From Desulfobulbaceae bacterium (GTDB taxonomy: Bacteria; Desulfobacterota; Desulfobulbia; Desulfobulbales; Desulfocapsaceae), in contig JAMOMO010000162.1 in assembly GCA_027067035.1 (NCBI GenBank), positions 1-13,035 of the forward strand: a stretch of DNA of 13,035 bases, written 5' to 3'. Numbering within the stretch: position 1 is the first letter of the stretch; each line of letters begins with the position of its first letter. This document shows positions 6,704 to 13,035 of the stretch, in pieces. The position numbers were made by a program, and so were the translations under genes. The notes beneath the pieces were generated by a model. It was not told where the DNA came from. It was given only the letters and a program-made list of their open reading frames with translations, and searched no databases.

Positions 6704-7780
6704 TCAGGAAGAGGAGCCTTTTTCCTCGTCCTTGAGCTCCAGGGTAAACATGTCCTTTAAGTTAAACTCATCATCATCCGCTCCTGCCTGATCTCCCCGC
6801 AGCAGAGACTCAAGAGCATCCTCGGCCAGATCAGAACTGCTCGCGGAAGAAGAGCTGAGTTTTTCAAAGTCTTCAGCAGCCACTGAGCCATCTTCATTAA
6901 TTTCAATTTTTTCAAAAAGATCGTCCAGATCTTTCGGCTCATCCGCCTCAGGAACCGCCTCCGGCTCCGACTCCGCAGACAAAGTCACTTCAGTGGATTC
7001 TTCCTCCGCCGTGTCATCACTTTCACTCTCATCATCCTCATCAGGATAGAAGACATCAATGGTCTCAAGGTAACTTTCAAGCGTCGACTTTAACTCCTCT
7101 TTCACTTCACTCTTCTTCTTCTTGAGTGCCGCAATCTCAATGGGCAGACGGGTGAGTTCTGCGTGGGCATCATCACGGATCTTTTCAATTTCAGCCTTTG
7201 CCGCCGCGATCATCTCTTCAGCCTCCAGCCTGCTCTTCTCTTTGAGATCCTCTGCAAACTGCTGGGCCGTAGCCAGGGCTGATTTAAAATCGACCTCCTC
7301 TTTTTTCAGTTCACTGTTCTGTTCCCTGAGGAGTTCTATCTTTGCACGCAGGCTTTCTTTTTCCGTCTCTGCCTCCTTTAGGGCGGCCTCAGCTTCTTCA
7401 ACCTTGGCACTTGCCGCACTCACCTCTTCGTCCCGCTCAACATTCTCCTGCTCCATGTCGGCAATCCGCAGCTGTAACTCCTCCACCTCTTTATTCAGTT
7501 CCTTGAGCTTCTCCTCCTTCTGGACACAGCCCTCTTTCAGTTCCTCTGATATCTTCCTGGTAAACTCCATATCAGTTTCCAGTGAACTGTTATAGTCTTC
7601 CGAGGTCTCTTTTTCCTTACGCAGAAGCTCCAGTTCTTCGAGATACTCCTTGCACTGCTCCTGCAGTTCAAAAAATTCATCGGCTATGGTCTCAAGATAA
7701 TCCCTCACCTCAAGCGGATCACACCCTCTGAATTTGACCTGAAATTCCTGATCTTTAATTAACTGCGGGGTTAATGTCAT
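6704..7780 (-). CDS. divIVA: DivIVA-domain coiled-coil protein with acidic tail
   Basis: DivIVA proteins bind curved membrane and recruit partners at poles or division sites in Gram-positive bacteria; in Gram-negative lineages the role is poorly known. The 358-residue product starts with a DivIVA-like N-terminus (MTLTPQLIKDQEFQVKFRGC, followed by DPLEVRDYLETI), corresponding to the family's FRGY...VDxFL pattern. About 200 residues of Glu/Lys-rich heptad-like coiled coil follow (roughly 30-235). Residues from about 240 on form a strongly acidic, Ser-rich, probably disordered tail with short hydrophobic pieces such as LDDLFEKIEI and LKDMFTLEL, which look like possible binding motifs. The start ATG has AGGAGAGGA upstream at good spacing. 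It lies between yggT and yggU. Because coiled coils align non-specifically, the family call rests on the N-terminal 35 residues plus the yggT neighbour. Confidence 0.85.
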   Translation of the reverse strand: MTLTPQLIKDQEFQVKFRGCDPLEVRDYLETIADEFFELQEQCKEYLEELELLRKEKETSEDYNSSLETDMEFTRKISEELKEGCVQKEEKLKELNKEVEELQLRIADMEQENVERDEEVSAASAKVEEAEAALKEAETEKESLRAKIELLREQNSELKKEEVDFKSALATAQQFAEDLKEKSRLEAEEMIAAAKAEIEKIRDDAHAELTRLPIEIAALKKKKSEVKEELKSTLESYLETIDVFYPDEDDESESDDTAEEESTEVTLSAESEPEAVPEADEPKDLDDLFEKIEINEDGSVAAEDFEKLSSSSASSSDLAEDALESLLRGDQAGADDDEFNLKDMFTLELKDEEKGSSS

Positions 7781-7876
7781 GGCAAAATCCTCTCCTGGTC
7801 AAGCTCTTTTGAACACAAAGTAATCAAACAGATACAGCTGCAACATCGAACGCCAGATCAACAGACCCGTTTTTTA

Positions 7877-8176
7877 CTATCCCATCCCCATGGCCAGCTG
7901 TTTCAGGGTTGGCACCAGAAAACTCTGAAGAAACATGATGGCCATGATTAGAATCATGGGAGAAAAATCTATGCCACCCATACTTATGGGCAGAAAACGC
8001 CTGATCCTGCTGAGTGGTGGCTCGGTCACATCGTAGAGAAAGCGTACAATGGGATTGTACGGATCCGCATTTACCCAGGATATCACCGCCCGACCTATGA
8101 TAATCCACATATAGGCCGTGAGCAGAAAATCGAGCAGCTGGGCTATGGCCATCATAAAATTATTTACAACAAACAT
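7877..8176 (-). CDS. yggT: YggT family integral membrane protein
   Basis: YggT (YlmG in Gram-positives and plastids) is a small membrane protein linked to envelope or division organisation and osmotic tolerance; its molecular role is unsettled. The 99-residue protein shows two hydrophobic segments, about residues 6-30 and 72-95. Between them lies the family's typical loop: GRAVISWVNADPYNPIVRFL, then TEPPLSRIRRFLP and GGIDFSP. This is the single-repeat form. The ATG has GGAG 7 bases upstream. The start is 20 bases after the metG stop, so it is probably read through from metG. A gap of 96 bases with no convincing promoter separates it from divIVA. The yggT-divIVA order resembles the ylmG-divIVA arrangement next to the division cluster of Gram-positive bacteria. 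Confidence 0.94.
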   Translation of the reverse strand: MFVVNNFMMAIAQLLDFLLTAYMWIIIGRAVISWVNADPYNPIVRFLYDVTEPPLSRIRRFLPISMGGIDFSPMILIMAIMFLQSFLVPTLKQLAMGMG

Positions 8177-8196
8177 CTGAATACTCCATATTTTTT

Positions 8197-10149
8197 TTAT
8201 GCAACGGGAGTTCCGGGAGGAACTTTTCCACTCACAGTGGAGAGAACCAGACGGGTTTTCCCGCCCTCTTCCACCTTGGCGGCAAGCACCATTCCCTGTG
8301 ACTCCACACCCATCAATTTCACCGGCTGCAGATTGGCAACAATCAGTACCAGCATACCAGTGATTTCCTCCGGCCGGTAATACTCGGCAATTCCCGCTAC
8401 AATGGTCCGTTCTTCCGGCGCCTTCACCGTGAGCTGAAGCAGACGATCAGATTTTTTAACGGGCTCTGCAGCCACAATTTCGCCTACCCTCAGCTCAAGT
8501 TCCTGAAACTGATCAAAGCTTATCACTCCTTCGGCAAGGGCGGGTTTCTGCTTCTGTTTTTTCTCCGCCTTTGAGGATTTTTTCTTTTTGCTCTGCTCCT
8601 TGACCGGCTGTTTTTTCTTCTTCACATCAACACGGGGGAACAGTGCGCTGACTTTCTCAAGACGCGTTCCACCCGGCATCCCGCCCCAGTTTCCATGTTC
8701 AGCAAGATCCGCGACCAGCGGATTCTCAGGCTCAAGCCCGAGTCCCTGTGCCATCTTTCTGCATGTTCCCGGCATCACCGGCTGCAGCATCAGGGTGAGG
8801 AGTCGCAGGGTCTCAACAAGGTTGTAAAGAACAGTGTTGAGGCGGTCTCCCCGGCTTTCATCTTTTACAAGGGCCCACGGCTCATTCTCAACAATATACC
8901 TGTTGGCCTGACTGATCAACTCCCATACCGCCTGGAGTCCGCGATGAAACTGAAAGCTGTTCATCTCTTCCCGATAACGCTGCAGTACCTCTGCTGCAAG
9001 ATCACGCAGGACCGTATCATCATCAGCTGCCACTGCCTCCGGCACCACGCCATCACAATACTTCATCAGCATGGCGCAGGTCCGGCTGTAGAGGTTGCCG
9101 ATGTCGTTGGCAAGGTCGGAATTCATCCTGGCCACAATGGCATCTGAACTGAACGAGGCATCAAGGCCAAAGGACATTTCACGGAGGATAAAATAGCGGA
9201 TACTGTCCACTCCATATGCCTCAACAAGCTCAGCCGGCCGTATCACATTCCCGATACTCTTGGACATCTTGGTCTCATCCACATTCCAGTATCCGTGGAC
9301 ATGCAGTTTCTTATAGAGGGGCAGCCCCGTGGAAAGGACCATGGTGGGCCAGTAGATGGCGTGGGGTTTTAAGATATCCTTGGCAATGACATGCTCTGCA
9401 ACCCTCCAGTACTCCTCAAAGTTGTCTCCGTCAGGGTAGCCGATCCCGGTGAGATAGTTGATGAGTGCATCAAACCAGACATAGGTGACAAAGTTTTCAT
9501 CAAACGGCAGGGGGATACCCCAGGTGAGACGGGAAGTGGGACGTGATATACAGAGATCCTCCAGAGGCTCGCTCAAGAATGACAGCACCTCGTTCCTGTA
9601 GCGTTCCGGGGTGATAAAATCAGGATTTGCATGAATGTGATCAATCAGCTCCTGCTGATAACGGGACATCCGGAAAAAGTAATTCTCTTCGGTAATCTCA
9701 TCCGGCGCGGTCTGATGATCCGGGCACTTGCCGTCCACCAGTTCCTTTTCCGTTAAAAACCGTTCGCATCCGGTACAGTAGAGACCGGTGTACTTGTCAA
9801 AGTAGATATCCCCCTTGTCATACACCTGCTGCAGAATATTCTGTACCGTAAGCACATGCTCAGGATCCGTGGTCCTGATAAAATTATCAGGCTTGACATC
9901 AAGCAGGGGCCAGGTCTCCCGGAACATGCCACTGATCCGGTCCACATACTCCTTGGGGCTCACCCCTTCACGCTCTGCAGCTTCAGCAATTTTATCGCCA
10001 TGCTCGTCTGTTCCGGTCTGGAAACGAACACTGTCACCGATAAGACGCCTGAAGCGGGCGTAGGTGTCAGCAACAATGGTGGTATAGGCATGTCCCAGAT
10101 GGGGCTGGGCATTTACGTAATAAATCGGGGTTGTTATATAGGTTGTCAT
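8197..10149 (-). CDS. metG: Methionyl-tRNA synthetase with C-terminal tRNA-binding domain
   Basis: MetG charges tRNA-Met with methionine for initiation and elongation. The 650-residue class I synthetase has HLGH (17-20, the HIGH motif) and a connective-peptide zinc site from CTGC (Cys125, Cys128) and CPDH (Cys142, His145). The catalytic loop KMSKS is at 294-298, followed by the anticodon-binding helical domain. A Lys-rich linker (about 520-548) leads to a C-terminal OB-fold tRNA-binding domain, recognisable by FDQFQELELRVGEIV and LQPVKLMGVESQGMVLAAK. That domain promotes dimer formation and tRNA binding in bacterial MetG. The ATG at 10149 puts the first beta strand (TYITTPIYYVN) at the very N-terminus as in the family, although no ribosome-binding site precedes it closely. 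An AGGAAGGA farther upstream would better serve a GTG at 10176. Yields yggT 20 bases downstream. Confidence 0.97.
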   Translation of the reverse strand: MTTYITTPIYYVNAQPHLGHAYTTIVADTYARFRRLIGDSVRFQTGTDEHGDKIAEAAEREGVSPKEYVDRISGMFRETWPLLDVKPDNFIRTTDPEHVLTVQNILQQVYDKGDIYFDKYTGLYCTGCERFLTEKELVDGKCPDHQTAPDEITEENYFFRMSRYQQELIDHIHANPDFITPERYRNEVLSFLSEPLEDLCISRPTSRLTWGIPLPFDENFVTYVWFDALINYLTGIGYPDGDNFEEYWRVAEHVIAKDILKPHAIYWPTMVLSTGLPLYKKLHVHGYWNVDETKMSKSIGNVIRPAELVEAYGVDSIRYFILREMSFGLDASFSSDAIVARMNSDLANDIGNLYSRTCAMLMKYCDGVVPEAVAADDDTVLRDLAAEVLQRYREEMNSFQFHRGLQAVWELISQANRYIVENEPWALVKDESRGDRLNTVLYNLVETLRLLTLMLQPVMPGTCRKMAQGLGLEPENPLVADLAEHGNWGGMPGGTRLEKVSALFPRVDVKKKKQPVKEQSKKKKSSKAEKKQKQKPALAEGVISFDQFQELELRVGEIVAAEPVKKSDRLLQLTVKAPEERTIVAGIAEYYRPEEITGMLVLIVANLQPVKLMGVESQGMVLAAKVEEGGKTRLVLSTVSGKVPPGTPVA

Positions 10150-10216
10150 GGTAATTATACAGTGATCGCAGGGCACAATGCCCCGCTGTTCCTTCCTCAA
10201 AAAACGTTAACTCTTT

Positions 10217-10225
10217 ATTATAGCA
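10217..10225 (-). promoter_or_regulatory. Extended -10 promoter candidate for metG
   Basis: On the minus strand TGC-TATAAT (10225-10217) is a perfect extended -10 element, which can function without a good -35 box; none is seen at 16-19 bases upstream. Initiation near 10210 gives a leader of about 60 bases to the metG ATG at 10149. The leader carries AGGAAGGA and a small hairpin GGGCA-TTG-TGCCC (10182-10170). A second TATAAT lies in the leader itself, at about 10158-10153, too near the start codon to be its promoter. This would let metG-yggT and perhaps later genes be expressed apart from yhaM-holB-ricT. Confidence 0.5.
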
Positions 10226-10253
10226 CAGAAAATCCATACCCACGAAAAGAAGT

Positions 10254-11183
10254 TCAATCTTTTCTGCCTGTCTTTCTGTCCTTTTTTCCTTTATTCGGCT
10301 TTTTCTCCTGCCGCACCGGCTCAGCATTTTTCCACTGTTCAGCCGTCAGCAGCTGGACCTCACCCTCTTCATCCACCACCTGAAGGCTCGCCTGCAGCGG
10401 ATTCTGGCGTCGCACCCGGTAACAGTGTCCATCAACTTTAATCTTTTTACCGGGTCGGGGCATGCCCTTTCGTTCCCGTTTATAGGTCTCAAATTCATAG
10501 GTAAGGCAGCAGAGAAGCCGATTGCAGACACCGGAAATCTTTGACGGATTAAGGGGCAGATCCTGCTCTTTGGCCATCTTGATGGAAACAGAGTCAAACT
10601 TTTTCATATGACCGGAACAGCAGAGTTCCCGGCCACAGGTCCCGAGACCGCCAATCATCTTGGTCTCATGGCGCACTCCCACCTGCCGCATCTCAACCCT
10701 GGTTCTGAACTCCTGCACCAGATCCTTGACCAGTGCCCTGAAATCCACCCGTTTATCAGCAGTAAAATAGAAAATCATCTTACTGCCGTTAAAAAAGCGC
10801 TCCACACGAACGAGCCGCATCTGCAGTGCATGACGGACTATCAGCTCTTTGCACGTGGCAAAGGCCTGTGCCTCTTCCAGAGGAATATTTCTATAGCGGT
10901 TACACTCTTCATGGGCAGCACGCCGTAAAATCTCATAACTTGCCCTTCGTTCCACATCGGATTCCCTGCAGGCAGGGGCTGAACAGATGATACAGGCAGG
11001 CTCAAGACCAAACTCTCCACGAACCATGACAACTTCACCGCGACTCAGATCATCAAGTTCCGATGACGCCGTAAACTCCTGGCCTTTTTCCCGAAACCGG
11101 ATGCGGTAAAAATAGTTCAGTTTCGCATCTTTCCCGGCGGACACCGGCGGGGACTCTTCTTTTCTCTGCTGTTCTTCTGCCAT
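10254..11183 (-). CDS. ricT: RicT/PSP1 (YaaT-like) cysteine-rich protein
   Basis: RicT (YaaT) of Bacillus subtilis forms the RicAFT complex, carries iron-sulfur clusters, and affects RNase Y-dependent mRNA maturation. The PSP1 C-terminal domain defines the wider family, and outside Firmicutes the role is unknown. The 309-residue protein has the PSP1 domain at about residues 25-265. It includes the two diagnostic Cys clusters GTCGRELCCS (Cys183, 188, 189) and GVCNRLLCCLTYE (Cys220, 225, 226), with NPSKISG between them. Further Cys residues (64, 67, 72) lie in the N-terminal part. A basic Lys/Arg-rich tail ends the protein. The ATG at 11183 has AGGA a few bases before it and lies 8 bases after the holB stop. 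The holB-ricT-metG order is also found around tmk in Firmicutes, which supports orthology. No ricA or ricF partner is visible in the window. Confidence 0.93.
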   Translation of the reverse strand: MAEEQQRKEESPPVSAGKDAKLNYFYRIRFREKGQEFTASSELDDLSRGEVVMVRGEFGLEPACIICSAPACRESDVERRASYEILRRAAHEECNRYRNIPLEEAQAFATCKELIVRHALQMRLVRVERFFNGSKMIFYFTADKRVDFRALVKDLVQEFRTRVEMRQVGVRHETKMIGGLGTCGRELCCSGHMKKFDSVSIKMAKEQDLPLNPSKISGVCNRLLCCLTYEFETYKRERKGMPRPGKKIKVDGHCYRVRRQNPLQASLQVVDEEGEVQLLTAEQWKNAEPVRQEKKPNKGKKDRKTGRKD

Positions 11184-11191
11184 AATTCCTA

Positions 11192-12196
11192 CTATTCTTT
11201 CAGCCGAAAAAGAAGCACCTCACAGACAAGAGTTCGGTTACAATTTCGGGACAATTCTTTTTCCGCCTGATTAACGGCCTGCAGTTTAGCAAAATATTGT
11301 TCAGAACTCCAGTCTTTCCGTGTCTTCAAAGCATCCTGCCCCGCGGCCTGACCGTGAGTGATGCAAAGACTGTCCCTGATCCAGAGTCTGATAAGGGAGA
11401 AAAGCTGAGGAAGATCTTCCTTGAGCGCCGCCATCTGTTCCGCCATCAGCAGACACTGTCCAATCACCCGGGCCTCGTCATCACGCTGATCCACAAGCAG
11501 CTGTAACAGATCATCCCAGAAGGCCACCAGCTCTCTTTTATGGAGCAGAACAGCCCTGCCGGGACTGCCTTCTGCGAGCCGTGCCAGCAGACGTGCCGTT
11601 TCTCCGCTCATCTCTTTATCCAGAGCGGTGAGAATTTCAGCAGTATCCTCACTGCTGAGCGAGTAGAAGGGGACGGTCTGACACCTGGAAACAATTGTCT
11701 GCAGCACATTGGCAGCCGAGTCTGCAGTGAGAATCAGGACATTATTTTCGGGCGGTTCCTCCAGGGTCTTGAGCAGACTGTTTGCTGCCTCCTGGCGCAT
11801 GCTATGAACATCTTCAATGAGAACAACCCGGGTCTGCGCCTCGTAAGGGGCAAAGGAGAGTTTTTTTATGAGCTCACGAACCTGTGCTATTTTAATCGCA
11901 CCTTTTTCCGGGGATACACGAAAAAAATCGGGGTGTGAGCCGGCTGCAAATTTCCTGCACGACGGGCAGCGTCCGCAGGATGAAAGGCCTTTTCGATCAC
12001 TGCAGTTCAAGGCCGCAGTAAGGCCTCTGGCAAGCAACTGTTTTCCGACGCCTTCAGGTCCACGGAACAGATAGGCGTGGGCAACACGACCAGACGCCAG
12101 ACTCCTGCCAAGGAGATTTACCGCCTGCCGCTGCCCGTAGAAGGGCTTTCCGGCTATGACCAGCGCCCCATTCCCTGTCTGCCGGCTGTCATTCAT
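11192..12196 (-). CDS. holB: DNA polymerase III subunit delta prime (clamp loader)
   Basis: Delta prime is the stator subunit of the clamp loader that puts the sliding clamp on primed DNA. The 334-residue protein has an AAA+ domain at about residues 15-220. It carries a Walker A-like GPEGVGKQ (46-53, Gln where Ser/Thr is usual, so ATP binding may be weak as expected for delta prime). Zinc-binding cysteines are Cys65, 74, 77 and 80 (NC...SCGRCPSC). A Walker B-like region VVLIEDVHSM follows, then the strongly conserved LLKTLEEPP (141-149), and SRCQ at 170-173. The C-terminal helical part is as in the family. DnaX (gamma/tau) is excluded by the shorter length and missing long C-terminus. The ATG at 12196 lies 3 bases after the upstream stop, indicating translational coupling; no separate ribosome site is clear. 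Confidence 0.95.
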   Translation of the reverse strand: MNDSRQTGNGALVIAGKPFYGQRQAVNLLGRSLASGRVAHAYLFRGPEGVGKQLLARGLTAALNCSDRKGLSSCGRCPSCRKFAAGSHPDFFRVSPEKGAIKIAQVRELIKKLSFAPYEAQTRVVLIEDVHSMRQEAANSLLKTLEEPPENNVLILTADSAANVLQTIVSRCQTVPFYSLSSEDTAEILTALDKEMSGETARLLARLAEGSPGRAVLLHKRELVAFWDDLLQLLVDQRDDEARVIGQCLLMAEQMAALKEDLPQLFSLIRLWIRDSLCITHGQAAGQDALKTRKDWSSEQYFAKLQAVNQAEKELSRNCNRTLVCEVLLFRLKE

Positions 12197-12199
12197 CTG

Positions 12200-13035
12200 T
12201 TAAAAGAGAGACTGCTGTTTCACTGGAGCTTCAGCACTCTTTTTGTCGTTGCTGTCATGCTCTTCCGTGACCGGCAGCGGGGTCAGATAGAGAAAACGCT
12301 CAAGGGAACGCTGATAGTCGGTGAGGTGAAGGCCGGGCTCCTTCATTTTGGCCCGCAATTGTTCCATCAGGTTCATCTTGGCATCGAGATCATCAAGAAA
12401 GCTTAAGAGAAAAGCCTCAATGGTCATGGGAACCGTGGGAGAGCCAAACTCATGGCGACCATGGTGGCTGAGAATCAGATGCTGCAGCTGCTCAAGCAGC
12501 TCCGGCGGAAAATCCTTGATCCTGGCGGCTTCCGCCGCCACCATCTCACTGCCCATGACAAGATGCCCCTTGAGACGGCCACGGCGGGTATAGTCGATAA
12601 GAGCCAGATCCATGCTCAGCTCTTCCACCTTGCCAAGATCATGGAGCAGCGCTCCGGCAATAAGAAGGGAACGATCAACACCGGGATAATGCCCGGAGAT
12701 CGTGTCGGCAAGTTCCGCCACCGAAAGAGAGTGTTCGAGAAGCCCGCCAAGGTAGGCATGATGAATCCCCTTTGCCGCTGGCGAATCCTGAAAACGCTGC
12801 CACATGGGCTCTTTTTTTAAGAATCTGTTGAGGATCTTTCGCAGGAAGGAGTTCTCCACAGAGGCCACCAGCTTCTGCATCCGCCGGGCAAGCTCTTCTC
12901 TGTTCAGCGGACAACTCGGGACAAAATCGGCCAGATCAGCATCCTGCCGCGACACGGGCCTGACATCATCAATTTTCAGCTGCAGCTGATCACGATAGAG
13001 CTGTACCACGGCCTGCACATGCAGGAAACTCCCCG
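12200..13035 (-). CDS. yhaM: YhaM-like 3'-5' exoribonuclease, OB fold plus HD domain (5' end outside window)
   Basis: YhaM-family proteins are metal-dependent 3'-5' exoribonucleases with an N-terminal OB-fold nucleic-acid-binding domain and an HD phosphohydrolase domain. The frame is open to the right edge. About 278 residues are visible and probably some 40 N-terminal residues are missing. The last strands of the OB fold are seen (GSFLHVQAVVQLYRDQLQLK, then IDDVRPV). A helical linker follows, then the HD domain: GIHHAYLGGLLEHSLSVAEL, ALLHDLGKVEEL with the His-Asp pair, and LILSHHGRHEFGSP, giving the set of His/Asp metal ligands. A C-terminal helix bundle ends in QQSLF. A GTG at about 13018 could look like a start but lies inside the OB fold and is rejected. 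The stop is 3 bases before holB, so the two are coupled. The substrate in this organism is inferred from family. Confidence 0.9.
   Translation of the reverse strand, partial: GSFLHVQAVVQLYRDQLQLKIDDVRPVSRQDADLADFVPSCPLNREELARRMQKLVASVENSFLRKILNRFLKKEPMWQRFQDSPAAKGIHHAYLGGLLEHSLSVAELADTISGHYPGVDRSLLIAGALLHDLGKVEELSMDLALIDYTRRGRLKGHLVMGSEMVAAEAARIKDFPPELLEQLQHLILSHHGRHEFGSPTVPMTIEAFLLSFLDDLDAKMNLMEQLRAKMKEPGLHLTDYQRSLERFLYLTPLPVTEEHDSNDKKSAEAPVKQQSLF

Noticed and set aside
7122..7595. Plus-strand frame of 157 codons, very rich in Ser, opposite divIVA
   Set aside because: It is the antisense of the Glu/Lys-rich coiled coil; the composition follows from the complementary codons and no ribosome site or family match is seen.
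1..13035. Mobile elements, CRISPR arrays, tRNA or rRNA genes, toxin-antitoxin or defence genes
   Set aside because: No transposase, integrase, regularly spaced repeat, cloverleaf or recognised defence protein was seen; the window reads as conserved core genome.

Overview
This window is mostly a housekeeping stretch of a bacterial chromosome. Base composition is balanced, genes are tightly packed, and I see no insertion sequence, phage gene, CRISPR array, tRNA or rRNA. The gene content suggests a Gram-negative anaerobe of the Desulfobacterota (the former Deltaproteobacteria, perhaps close to Desulfobulbales). The basis is an HDOD protein, a UbiB-family kinase, HtpX, and a 'Gram-positive-looking' holB-ricT-metG run and yggT-divIVA pair in one genome. 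That placement is an inference from gene content, not a measured phylogeny.

Left part (1-2461). The 5' part of dnaG (primase) runs leftward off the window edge. It is divergent from an unrecognised, probably helical 238-residue protein, and the two share an intergenic region with back-to-back promoter-like elements. The membrane protease gene htpX follows, with its own candidate promoter and a clear Shine-Dalgarno site, and ends in a GC-rich inverted repeat.

Middle (2462-5618). A gap of about 490 bases holds no convincing gene, only promoter-like hexamers and small doubtful reading frames. Then come an HDOD-domain protein and a UbiB/ABC1-family atypical kinase, 13 bases apart and probably cotranscribed. 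The kinase gene converges on a long leftward gene series.

Right part (5619-13035, all minus strand, transcribed right to left): yhaM-like HD/OB-fold exoribonuclease (5' end beyond the window), holB (clamp-loader delta prime), ricT/PSP1-like protein, metG (methionyl-tRNA synthetase), yggT, divIVA, yggU (DUF167), and a triosephosphate-isomerase-family gene. Spacing is very tight for yhaM-holB-ricT, metG-yggT and divIVA-yggU. A strong extended -10 promoter candidate lies ahead of metG. The functions are replication (holB, with dnaG nearby), RNA turnover and RNA-associated control (yhaM, ricT), translation (metG) and envelope or division organisation (yggT, divIVA).

The most unusual thing I found is the triosephosphate isomerase-like protein. 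It keeps the N-terminal Lys, the catalytic His and the phosphate-binding YGGS loop, but has Gly where the catalytic Glu should be, and its loop-6 region is altered. I did not find a clear new multi-gene system; the other observations are modest.
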